A stretch of 64,000 nt of DNA from Bacillus_AD sp047238185 (GTDB lineage: Bacteria; Bacillota; Bacilli; Bacillales; DSM-1321): contig NZ_JBDFMI010000006.1 in NCBI RefSeq assembly GCF_047238185.1, positions 930,001 through 994,000 on the forward strand, in the 5' to 3' direction. Both the position numbers and the translations under genes were made by a program. The notes below the pieces were generated by a model. It was not told the DNA's origin, did not search any database, and saw only the letters and a program-made list of their open reading frames with translations. Below, one piece after another: positions 24,772-32,177 of this stretch; positions within the stretch are counted from its first letter, which is position 1, and every line of letters begins with the position of its first letter.

Positions 24772-25959
24772 ATGAAAATCACAAGTGTTGACGTCATGAA
24801 ACTTACTCAAGGAGCACCAACTGTGAAAGGAACACCTTGGAATCCAACAGTTGTTCGAATCAATACAGATGAAGGAATCAGCGGTTTTGGGGAAATTGGC
24901 CTTGCCTATGGAAATGCGGAAAAGGCACAGTTTGGAATGGCGCAAGATTTCGCAGAATTAATCATCGGCATGAATCCGATGAATAATGAAGAAATTTGGG
25001 AGAAACTGCTCAGAATGACTTTCTGGGGCATGGGGGGCGGAGGTGTCATCTTTGCTGCAATGAGTGCTATTGATATCGCGCTTTGGGATATTAGAGGAAA
25101 AAAACTCGGAGTGCCTGTTTATCAGCTTTTAGGCGGCAAGACCAACAATAAACTTAGAGCCTATGCTAGCCAGATCCAGTTCGACTGGGGGAAAGATTCA
25201 CACGCCTTGGTTCAACCGGAAGAATACGCCGAAGCAACTAGAAAAGCCATGGCAGAAGGTTATACCTGCATAAAAGTGGACCCGGTCGGCTTTGACCTGG
25301 ATGGCAATTGGATGGGATGGAGCAACTACGGAATTTTAGAATATAATCAGCTTAAAATTGCGGTCGATCGAGTTGCTGCAATAAGGGAAGCGGGAGGTCC
25401 TGGATTAGATATCATAATTGAATTGCATTCGCTGACAGATACTAATTCTGCTATTCAACTAGGAAGGGAATTAGAGCAATTCAGATGTTTCTATTATGAA
25501 GAACCGACTATGCCTTTAAATACAGAATCAATGAAACAAATCGCACAAAACATTCACATACCTGTAGCGAGCGGGGAGAGAATTTATAGCAGATGGGGGT
25601 ATCGCCCTTTCCTTGAAAACCGCTCTTTGCAAGTTATACAACCAGACCTTGGGAACTGCGGCGGGCTTACAGAGGGTAAAAAAATCTGTGATATGGCCCA
25701 TATTTATGATGCATCTGTTCAAATGCATATTTGTGGAGGGCCGCTTGCCACTGCGGCGGCTTTGCAGCTTGAAGCAGTTATTCCGAATTTCCAGATTCAC
25801 GAACACCATGCAGCCGCTTTGCTGGATGAAAATATCGAACTTTGCAAATATGATTATCAACCGCAAAATGGATATTTTGAGGTTCCTGATCTCCCGGGCA
25901 TTGGCCAGGAATTGAGTGAGAAAGCGATTAATACAGCTTATATTGAAACGGTTAAATGA
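24772..25959 (+). CDS. Enolase-superfamily sugar-acid dehydratase
   Basis: The 395-residue protein belongs to the mandelate racemase/muconate lactonising enzyme group. The N-terminal capping domain ends near residue 125. The barrel shows the Lys-containing IKVDPVGFD, metal ligands in IIIELHSLTD, FYYEEPTMPLN and VASGERIYSRWGYRPF, the Asp in VIQPDLGNCGGLTEG and a His in VQMHICGGPLATAAALQLEA. The His near the end, with PLATAA after it, resembles galactonate-type dehydratases. It probably dehydrates a hexonate imported by the adjacent transporter. The 250-bp gap before it carries only a weak hairpin (24605-24628) and no gene. Confidence 0.85.
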   Translation: MKITSVDVMKLTQGAPTVKGTPWNPTVVRINTDEGISGFGEIGLAYGNAEKAQFGMAQDFAELIIGMNPMNNEEIWEKLLRMTFWGMGGGGVIFAAMSAIDIALWDIRGKKLGVPVYQLLGGKTNNKLRAYASQIQFDWGKDSHALVQPEEYAEATRKAMAEGYTCIKVDPVGFDLDGNWMGWSNYGILEYNQLKIAVDRVAAIREAGGPGLDIIIELHSLTDTNSAIQLGRELEQFRCFYYEEPTMPLNTESMKQIAQNIHIPVASGERIYSRWGYRPFLENRSLQVIQPDLGNCGGLTEGKKICDMAHIYDASVQMHICGGPLATAAALQLEAVIPNFQIHEHHAAALLDENIELCKYDYQPQNGYFEVPDLPGIGQELSEKAINTAYIETVK

Positions 25960-25975
25960 TTGGCTAGGATTATAC

Positions 25976-26013
25976 AAAAACCAGAACAGCCCGATTGGCA
26001 TGTTCTGGTTTTT
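25976..26013. terminator. Bidirectional terminator
   Basis: AAAAACCAGAACA pairs with TGTTCTGGTTTTT. The A-tract and T-tract on the two sides allow termination from both directions, which suits the convergent dehydratase and protease genes. Confidence 0.92.
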
Positions 26014-26017
26014 CTCT

Positions 26018-26764
26018 TTAAGCCGCTTTTGCCGATTGCTTATATTTGCCTTTCGGAAGCAGCCAAAGAAAGGCCGCTAACAGGATTGCCATGATGATGT
26101 AGTCAACGAAGGATTGGGTTCGTTCAGTCTGACCTGTGAATTGAAAAAAATCATGGAGCGCATGAAAAATGATCATGAGTGGAAGGGCATGATGTTTTAC
26201 GACCAGAGAAGCTAAAACCAGACCGATCAAAAAAGCATAGCCGATTTGCATGACAGTGTCCGCTGCAGACTGTCCGCCGACCGCATTTAAGGCGTGGGTG
26301 AAAGCAAACAGCAGGCTGGAGACAATAATCGCTTTCATTTTTCCTTTCGGCACCAGCAGTCGAAGGATAATGCCGCGAAAAAGAGTTTCCTCCACAAACC
26401 CAATCAGCAGGCTGTAAAGCAGCATATAGCCTACATAGGATATGGAAGAAAAATCGATGCCTTTAACACTGAAAAGAATGATTGCCAGAATCGCCACCAG
26501 CGGAAGATAGTCGAGTGAATCGCGGGCTGTTAGCTTGTTGAGTCTGCCATAGAAATAGGTTCCCCATTGTTTTTTAGCTAGTAAATAGATCAATAGAATA
26601 AGTGTGATGGGGATGAAGGCGAGAAAAGGCGGTTGCCAATCAGTATGCCCGCTGATCGTAATATAGGTGCCGGCGCCCACTAGTGCAATAATGAGAGCAA
26701 GTTCAATAAAAGTAATTACTAAGTAAGGTCTTTTGCTGAGCGGGGGATAAGCATGCTTTTGCAA
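26018..26764 (-). CDS. CPBP-family intramembrane metalloprotease
   Basis: The 248-residue membrane protein has seven or eight hydrophobic segments and the Abi/CAAX motifs in order: GFVEETLFRGIILR (Glu-Glu...Arg), SLLFAFTHALNAVGG with a His, and LMIIFHALHDFFQF with a His. These residues form the glutamate/histidine active site of the family, which acts in bacteriocin immunity or in processing membrane proteins; the substrate here is unknown. The start is TTG at 26764, supported by AAAGGAG 9 bp upstream on the minus strand. Confidence 0.9.
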   Translation of the reverse strand: MQKHAYPPLSKRPYLVITFIELALIIALVGAGTYITISGHTDWQPPFLAFIPITLILLIYLLAKKQWGTYFYGRLNKLTARDSLDYLPLVAILAIILFSVKGIDFSSISYVGYMLLYSLLIGFVEETLFRGIILRLLVPKGKMKAIIVSSLLFAFTHALNAVGGQSAADTVMQIGYAFLIGLVLASLVVKHHALPLMIIFHALHDFFQFTGQTERTQSFVDYIIMAILLAAFLWLLPKGKYKQSAKAA

Positions 26765-26875
26765 AAATAGCCACTCCTTTTACTATAATATGGAAGTAAT
26801 ATTCTTCTAGTATTTCGCTTTTTTTAGAAAAGTTCCTTCACCTATTGCGATATAGGAATGTGTTCTTTTTTTATT

Positions 26876-27190
26876 TTATGAGTGATATAAAACAAACAGT
26901 ACAGCCAATGTCAAAAGAAAACGAATAGCATGATGCCTGAGGTTTATTTTCTGATAAATAATCCGGCCATTGTACAGTGCAACAAAAATCATACCGATAA
27001 AACCAACCATAAATCCGTAATCCACATGCTGAAATCAAATGTATCGGATAGTGGAGAAGATTAAAATGGTTCCGCAGCACCCAGTCAAAAACAACGAGAT
27101 AAACGGGATTTTGCTTTTTAAGGAGGCGAGTAGTAATAAACATCCATACATGCCTGCCAAAAGAGCGGCGATTAATGAAAGTACATGCAT
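26876..27190 (-). pseudogene. Small membrane protein gene with an in-frame TGA
   Basis: On the minus strand an ATG at 27190 with AAAGGA upstream opens a 104-codon frame. It is interrupted only by one TGA at codon 52 (27037-27035) and ends with TAA at 26876. Both halves are hydrophobic and fit one small protein with about four membrane spans: MHVLSLIAALLAGMYGCLL at the start, YGFMVGFIGMIFVALYNGRI after the stop. A single point mutation explains the stop. I do not recognise the family. It faces the broken merR gene 75 bp away. Confidence 0.7.
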
Positions 27191-27265
27191 AGGGAATCAA
27201 TCCTTTCCGTTGGGTTACAAACAGTAAACAATATTGGGTTTACTCCATGTCAAGGAGTGGTCACT

Positions 27266-27627
27266 GTGCTAATTGGAGAATTTGTAAAGGCAATGGAAAC
27301 GACGCATGATACAATTCGGCACTATATTCAGCTTGAATTGCTGCAGCCAAGCTTCCAGGGCAAAAGATACCGGTTTGCTGATAAGGAAAAAAGGATTTTG
27401 AGGCGGTAGTCATGTTTAAGCGTTTGGGGCTGACGCTGCTGCAAATAAAAAGCTTGTTCCTTCTAAAAAGGGAAAAAGGCTGCGGCCACCAGGAGTTATT
27501 GATGATTGCCTATCGGATGCTTGCTGACGAGCAGAGAAAAGTAGAGAAGGAGCAAAGCCAGCTGGCTGAAAGACTGGAGGAAATAGTAGCGGGACTGGAG
27601 CAATTAAAACTGTATTTACCGAAATAA
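27266..27627 (+). pseudogene. MerR-family regulator, frameshifted at an A6 run
   Basis: A GTG start at 27266 with AAGGAG 8 bp upstream encodes a winged-helix MerR N-terminus (FVKAMETTHDTIRHYIQLEL, then RYRFADKEK). At the six As (27387-27392) the frame runs into TAG at 27407. With one more A it continues as KEKKDFEAVVMFKRLGLTLL and QIKSLF, then a coiled-coil dimerisation helix to 27627. The full protein would have about 120 residues, typical of short MerR regulators. The effector domain is absent. It may have controlled the divergent membrane gene. Confidence 0.8.
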
Positions 27628-27657
27628 AAGATCTGTTTGAATAATGGGATTTAATAG

Positions 27658-27699
27658 AAAACGAACTATATGAATTTTTTCGGTGCTATCGTTCGGATT
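27658..27699. promoter_or_regulatory. PurR operator (PurBox pair) of pbuG
   Basis: The left box AAAACGAACTAT and an inverted right box (reverse strand AAATCCGAACGAT) match the PurBox consensus AWWWCCGAACWWT with few mismatches. The cores CGAAC and GTTCG are separated by exactly 24 bp, the spacing also found at purE in this window. The pair lies directly upstream of the -35 element of pbuG. Confidence 0.88.
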
Positions 27700-27704
27700 T
27701 TTTG

Positions 27705-27733
27705 TTGACAACTTCCTCTGGCGTTGGTACTAT
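27705..27733 (+). promoter_or_regulatory. pbuG promoter
   Basis: TTGACA (27705-27710), a 17-bp spacer and TACTAT (27728-27733) lie 36 bp before the riboswitch aptamer. Confidence 0.85.
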
Positions 27734-27768
27734 GGGTATAGAAATTATATAAACATTATATTTTGCTA

Positions 27769-27835
27769 GTCGTATATCTTTGGGAATATGGCCCAAAAGT
27801 TTCTACCAAGCTGCCGTGAACGGCTTGACTACGAT
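27769..27835 (+). ncRNA. Guanine-class purine riboswitch (pbuG leader)
   Basis: The aptamer shows GTCGTATATC, AATATGG, AAGTTTCTACC, CCGTGAA and GACTACGAT in the proper order, with C at the specificity position (27829). P1 is short, at 5-6 bp. A terminator hairpin at 27896-27927 completes the off-switch for purine uptake. Confidence 0.94.
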
Positions 27836-27895
27836 GAATGAATGTCCTATCTCTATCATTAGTGTAGCTATAGGTCTGTTTATCATTGAATGTCA

Positions 27896-27927
27896 AGCTC
27901 CGTTCTTTTGTCAGAACGGGGCTTTTT
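27896..27927 (+). terminator. Riboswitch terminator before pbuG
   Basis: AGCTCCGTTCT pairs with AGAACGGGGCT (one G-T pair), followed by TTTTT, 55 bp before the pbuG start. Confidence 0.88.
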
Positions 27928-27981
27928 ATATGGTAAAACTCGTAAGGTATCACAACTACGAATGGTGGAGGGAAATCAAGA

Positions 27982-29313
27982 ATGAAGAAGTATTTTCAGT
28001 TTGAACAGCTTGGAACGACCTATGGTCGGGAAGTAGTCGGCGGATTCACTACGTTCCTTGCAATGGCTTATATTTTGGTTGTTAACCCATTAACGCTGAC
28101 ATTGCAAAGTATCCCGGATCTTCCAGACCACTTGCGTATGGACAGTGGTGCCGTGTTCGTTGCCACAGCTCTAGCTGCTGCAGCAGGCAGTATTTTGATG
28201 GGGATTATAGCCCGATATCCGATTGCGCTCGCACCGGGTATGGGATTGAATGCGTTCTTTGCTTATACAGTTGTATTGACATACGGTATTCCTTGGCAAA
28301 CAGCGTTGACAGGTGTTTTGATTTCAGGGGTTATCTTCGTTATTTTATCTTTATCCGGTATCCGTGAAAAAATTATCAACGCTATTCCGCTGGAGCTTAA
28401 GCATGCGGTCGGAGCAGGTATCGGTATTTTCATCGCCTTCATCGGCTTCCAGAATGCCGGAATTATTGTGAACGACGATGCGGTATTAGTCGGTCTTGGC
28501 GACCTGACAAAAGGCAGCACATTACTTGCGATTTTCGGATTGATCATTTCAGTCATTTTGATGACAAGAGGGTTCAAAGCAGCTATCTTTATCGGTATGA
28601 TCGTTACTTCAATTGCAGGTATGATTTTTGGATTGATTGAAGTGCCTAAACAAATCGTAGGGGCTGTACCAAGCCTTGAACCTACATTCGGTGCTGCTTT
28701 TGAAGCATTCAAGCAGCCTGGCGATTTATTCTCGGGCCAGATTTTGATTGTTATTCTAACATTCTTATTCGTAGCATTCTTTGACACTGCTGGAACGTTG
28801 GTGGCGGTGGCGCAGCAAGCCGGATTGATGAAGGGCAATGAACTTCCTCGAGTAGGAAAAGGGTTATTGGCTGACTCACTTGCTATCGTAATCGGAGCAA
28901 TCTTCGGTACATCTACTACTACATCATTCGTTGAATCTACAGCCGGTGTAGCAGCGGGAGCGCGCTCAGGTTTTGCGGCAATCGTAACAGGTTTATTGTT
29001 TATCCTATCGATCTTCTTCTTCCCGGTCCTGTCTGTCGTAACGTCAGCAGTTACCGCGCCGGCATTGATCATCGTCGGTGTATTGATGCTATCATCAATC
29101 AAGCATATTGAATGGGATAAATTTGAAATAGCAGTTCCTGCCTTCCTGACTGTGTCGACTATGGCATTGACTTACAGTATCGCAACAGGGATCGCAATGG
29201 GATTTGTCTTCTATCCGATCACAATGATCGTTGCAGGCAAAGGGAAAAAAGTACATCCGATCATGTATGGTTTGTTTGTAATCTTCTTGTGCTACTTCAT
29301 TTTCCTAAAATAA
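27982..29313 (+). CDS. pbuG: Hypoxanthine/guanine permease
   Basis: PbuG is a proton-coupled AzgA-type (NCS2-like) purine permease in the cell membrane. The 443-residue protein opens with the family-typical EQLGTTYGREVVGGFTTFLA and MAYILVVNP. The substrate-binding region GLNAFFAYTVV and the FDTAGTLVAVA motif, followed by SFVESTAGVAAGARSGF, are intact. Some twelve to fourteen hydrophobic segments are present. PurR boxes and a guanine riboswitch precede it, as known for B. subtilis pbuG, so uptake is shut off when purines are plentiful. A GGAGGGAA ribosome site and a strong terminator frame the gene; it is monocistronic. Confidence 0.97.
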   Translation: MKKYFQFEQLGTTYGREVVGGFTTFLAMAYILVVNPLTLTLQSIPDLPDHLRMDSGAVFVATALAAAAGSILMGIIARYPIALAPGMGLNAFFAYTVVLTYGIPWQTALTGVLISGVIFVILSLSGIREKIINAIPLELKHAVGAGIGIFIAFIGFQNAGIIVNDDAVLVGLGDLTKGSTLLAIFGLIISVILMTRGFKAAIFIGMIVTSIAGMIFGLIEVPKQIVGAVPSLEPTFGAAFEAFKQPGDLFSGQILIVILTFLFVAFFDTAGTLVAVAQQAGLMKGNELPRVGKGLLADSLAIVIGAIFGTSTTTSFVESTAGVAAGARSGFAAIVTGLLFILSIFFFPVLSVVTSAVTAPALIIVGVLMLSSIKHIEWDKFEIAVPAFLTVSTMALTYSIATGIAMGFVFYPITMIVAGKGKKVHPIMYGLFVIFLCYFIFLK

Positions 29314-29326
29314 TGATATAACATGT

Positions 29327-29359
29327 GAACCCCGTCCATAACCAGGATGGGGTTCTTTT
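29327..29359 (+). terminator. pbuG terminator
   Basis: GAACCCCGTCC pairs with GGATGGGGTTC around a 7-nt loop, followed by TTTT. Confidence 0.92.
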
Positions 29360-29501
29360 GCGTTCCTGAATTATCTCTTAAACTTGTAAAATTTGAAAAA
29401 ATTTCATATTTCCCTGAATAGAATAGGAGTAAACTATAGAAGGAATAATTGTGAAAAAAATCACATAAATCCAGAGTTCATCTATAAAGAGGCGAATGTA
29501 A

Positions 29502-29855
29502 GTGGCACACTTATCGGTAGGCGGCCTTCTGCTGCGATTTATTTTTGGAGGGCTTGCTGTTGTATTATGTACAGTTGTCGGCACAAAACTTGGAGATAGA
29601 ATGGGAGGCATATTTGCTGCGTTTCCTGCAGTCTTTTTGGCGGCTTTGTTGACGGCTAAGCTTGATTATGCAGGAAAAGAATTAGTAAGGCATTCCATCA
29701 CTCTTTCACAAGGGGCCGTTATAGGCATGGTCATCAACATATGCATGGCCATTCTGGCGGGATTTCTGTTGAAACGGCAAGGATGGAAAAAAGGGCTGGC
29801 CAGTGCTTTACTATGCTGGTGCGCGTTATCTGTCATATCAGTTCTCTTTATTTAA
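29502..29855 (+). CDS. DUF3147-like membrane protein 1
   Basis: The 117-residue protein has four hydrophobic segments and the pattern GLLLRFIFGGLAVVLCTVVG with GGIFAAFPAVFLAALLT, seen in small DUF3147-type membrane proteins. The following gene encodes the same pattern, so the two are probably homologous and may form a heteromer of paired half-size subunits. The start is GTG with a weak AAAGAGG about 10 bp before it. The function is unknown. Confidence 0.75.
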   Translation: MAHLSVGGLLLRFIFGGLAVVLCTVVGTKLGDRMGGIFAAFPAVFLAALLTAKLDYAGKELVRHSITLSQGAVIGMVINICMAILAGFLLKRQGWKKGLASALLCWCALSVISVLFI

Positions 29856-29875
29856 TAAGAGCGAGGAGAGATTTA

Positions 29876-30232
29876 ATGATGAATAGGGACTTAGTGATCC
29901 GATTTCTGTTGGGGGGAAGCGCAGTCAGTCTCAGTTATTTAATTACAGTCTTTTCGCCATGGAAGGTGCTTGCAGGTATAATGGCGGCATTTCCTGCTGT
30001 GATGATCACTGCTGTCATTATGGTGGGCATCAAATCAGGTTCGAAAAAGGCGGCGTGTATGGCGAAAGGCTCTGTATATGGAATGATTGGCTGTTTGGTT
30101 TTCGTCATGATTGTTCTTTGGAGCCTGGAGCGCCATATTCCGTGGAGTGGGAGCATTCTGCTCGGCTTAGTTGGATGGCTGTCCAGCTCGGTTGCCATTT
30201 CATTCATTCGAGTAAAGCCGAATCGGGCATGA
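29876..30232 (+). CDS. DUF3147-like membrane protein 2
   Basis: The 118-residue membrane protein shares the layout of the preceding gene: LVIRFLLGGSAVSLSYLITV at the start, GIMAAFPAVMITAVIMVGI in the middle, then two more spans. It begins 20 bp after gene 1 with GCGAGGAGAG before an ATG-ATG start, so the two form an operon. Small tandem four-span proteins often work as obligate heterodimers; this is an inference. No function is known to me. Confidence 0.78.
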   Translation: MMNRDLVIRFLLGGSAVSLSYLITVFSPWKVLAGIMAAFPAVMITAVIMVGIKSGSKKAACMAKGSVYGMIGCLVFVMIVLWSLERHIPWSGSILLGLVGWLSSSVAISFIRVKPNRA

Positions 30233-30271
30233 TTTCTAGGGAGGCCCTAAAAGGATTTCCCTTTTTTCTGC

Positions 30272-30844
30272 TCATAAATGGGCTGTGCAATTGAATAAGA
30301 GACATTTCCATCCTTTATCATTACATACAAGTTTGGTGACGGAAGTATTAAGCATCGGGGCCTCCCAGTCTGCTGAAGGCAGCCATTCCTTAAGCAGATA
30401 CGTAATGATGGCACCGTGGCTAATTACTAGAATGTTCTTGCCGGCGTGCAAACGGAGTATGTCTTGGGTTGCTGACAGTCCCCGTTCAGTTGCTTTTTCT
30501 GTTTCTTCCAAGCCGAGGTCTAATGAACGCCAGTCGGGGCCCCATTTAGCGATACGTTCAGCTTCAGTCGTACCTTCTATTAATCCTCCATTTACTTCTC
30601 TCAGCCTGGGATCGTAAAGGATGTCGATCGAGTCCAGCCGTTCTGAAATAAGTTCGGCTGTTTGCTTTGCCCGCAAAAGATCAGAGCTGTAAATCGTATG
30701 CCACTTATCGGAGCTCAGCCGTTCAGCCAGCTTTTTCCCTTGAAGGATACCTGTTTCATCCAATGGTATATCAGCGCAGCCCTGTGCCCTTCTCTCTGTA
30801 TTCCATGCCGTATTTCCGTGCCGGATCAATGTGAGTGTGGTCAA
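30272..30844 (-). CDS. Histidine phosphatase family protein
   Basis: The 190-residue protein has the phosphohistidine motif LIRHGNTAWNTERRAQG at the very N-terminus, DPRLREVNGGLIEG with the general-acid Glu, and the second His in ILVISHGAIITYLL. Members include phosphoglycerate mutase-like and small-molecule phosphatases; the substrate cannot be told. I place the start at TTG 30844, where AAGGAGG (30860-30854) stands 9 bp upstream. A longer frame upstream has no ribosome site and would put 16 residues before the usual start. Confidence 0.88.
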   Translation of the reverse strand: MTTLTLIRHGNTAWNTERRAQGCADIPLDETGILQGKKLAERLSSDKWHTIYSSDLLRAKQTAELISERLDSIDILYDPRLREVNGGLIEGTTEAERIAKWGPDWRSLDLGLEETEKATERGLSATQDILRLHAGKNILVISHGAIITYLLKEWLPSADWEAPMLNTSVTKLVCNDKGWKCLLFNCTAHL

Positions 30845-30898
30845 TATAATGTTCCTCCTTTCCATGAAATGTGTAATCTTTTTTTCAGAAATCATGGA

Positions 30899-30927
30899 TT
30901 GTAAGCTTTGTGTGTATCATGTAAAAT
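30899..30927 (+). promoter_or_regulatory. Predicted promoter of the fatty-acid operon
   Basis: TTGTAA (30899-30904), a 17-bp spacer and TAAAAT (30922-30927). The -10 is good and the -35 is moderate; it lies 81 bp before the acyl-CoA dehydrogenase gene and 38 bp before a cre site. Confidence 0.45.
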
Positions 30928-30965
30928 AGTGTAAATAAAATAATTAGATAATTCAAATAATAAAA

Positions 30966-30979
30966 TGTAAACGCTTGCT
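30966..30979 (+). promoter_or_regulatory. CcpA cre site
   Basis: TGTAAACGCTTGCT fits the catabolite-responsive element consensus TGWAARCGYTWNCW at every position. It lies downstream of the predicted promoter and 28 bp before the ATG of the acyl-CoA dehydrogenase gene, a position suited to roadblock repression in the presence of glucose. Confidence 0.85.
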
Positions 30980-31007
30980 TATTAACTAGAGGTGGAGGGA
31001 TTTATAG

Positions 31008-32153
31008 ATGAAGCATCCCTACTTAAAAGAAGAACATGAAATGTTTCGCTCATCGTTCAAAAAATTTCTTAATAAAGAGGCATATCCCTTCTATGACAAG
31101 TGGGAGAAAGAACGGATGATTCCCCGCCGGTTTTGGGAGAAGATGGGCGAGCAAGGTTTCCTCTGTCCGGATCTTCCGGAAGAATATGGCGGGAGCGAAG
31201 TGGATTGGGGTTTTTCTGTCATCATAAATGAAGAATTAGAGAAAGTCGGTTCTGGCACGGTTGGAATTGGGCTACATAATGATATAGTTGTTCCTTATAT
31301 TCAATCATATGGGACAACAGCACAAAAGGAAAAATGGCTACCGTCATGTGCATCGGGTAAAACAATTACTGCTATTGCGATGACGGAGCCGGGAGCAGGC
31401 TCCGACTTGGCTGGCATTCGGACGACAGCGGCCCTTCAGGATGGGCATTATGTAGTCAATGGCCAAAAGACATTCATTACGAATGGGATTCAATCGGATT
31501 TGCTTTTGGTTGCCTGCAAGACAGATCCGAAGGCGGTGCCAGCCCATAAAGGAATCAGTTTATTGTTGGTTGAGCGTGGAGCGCCTGGTTTCAGCAGAGG
31601 AAGACAATTGGATAAAGTGGGGCTGCATTGCCAGGATACAGCTGAGCTGATATTTGAAGATTGCCTGATCCCGAAAGAAAATCTTTTGGGGGAGGAAGGG
31701 AAGGGTTTTCTATATATGATGGAAAAATTGCAGCAGGAGCGGCTGCTTGTTGCGATCGCAGCCCAAGTGTCGGCAGAGGACATGCTGTCAATGACGCTTG
31801 AATATACTAAAATGAGACAAGCATTCGGCCGTCCCATCAGTTCCTTTCAGCATTCTCAGTTTAAGCTGGCGGAGATGGCAACTGAAGTTGAGATGGGCAG
31901 AACATTCCTTGATGTGCTGATTGCAGATCATATAGCTGGGGAAGATATAGTCACAAAGGTATCGATGGCCAAATGGAAATTGACGGAAATGGCCAAACAT
32001 ATTGCGATGGAATGCATGCAGCTTCACGGCGGTTATGGCTATATGGAAGAATACAAGATTGCGAGAAGATTTAGGGATATTCCGGTGGCCAGTATCTATG
32101 CGGGGACAAATGAAATCATGAAAAAAATCATTGCCAAAAATATGGGCTTATAA
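31008..32153 (+). CDS. Acyl-CoA dehydrogenase (LCAD type)
   Basis: The 381-residue flavoenzyme introduces the trans-2 double bond in beta-oxidation. Visible motifs are ITAIAMTEPGAGSDLAGI at the flavin site, TKMRQAFGRPISSFQ, and HGGYGYMEEYKIARRFRD near the end. The catalytic Glu of medium-chain enzymes (YEGT) is replaced by Ala (YAGTNEIM). Glu244 in LQQERL occupies the place of the catalytic base of long-chain acyl-CoA dehydrogenase and isovaleryl-CoA dehydrogenase. It is the first gene of a four-gene operon with a thiolase and two acyl-CoA ligases. AGAGGTGGAGGG precedes the ATG. Confidence 0.94.
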   Translation: MKHPYLKEEHEMFRSSFKKFLNKEAYPFYDKWEKERMIPRRFWEKMGEQGFLCPDLPEEYGGSEVDWGFSVIINEELEKVGSGTVGIGLHNDIVVPYIQSYGTTAQKEKWLPSCASGKTITAIAMTEPGAGSDLAGIRTTAALQDGHYVVNGQKTFITNGIQSDLLLVACKTDPKAVPAHKGISLLLVERGAPGFSRGRQLDKVGLHCQDTAELIFEDCLIPKENLLGEEGKGFLYMMEKLQQERLLVAIAAQVSAEDMLSMTLEYTKMRQAFGRPISSFQHSQFKLAEMATEVEMGRTFLDVLIADHIAGEDIVTKVSMAKWKLTEMAKHIAMECMQLHGGYGYMEEYKIARRFRDIPVASIYAGTNEIMKKIIAKNMGL

Positions 32154-32177
32154 ATAGGGGGATAAAGGAGGGTTTTC

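Noticed and set aside
28263..29102. 279-codon minus-strand frame inside pbuG
   Set aside because: It is the antisense of a hydrophobic permease with regular codon use. The sense frame is unmistakably PbuG.
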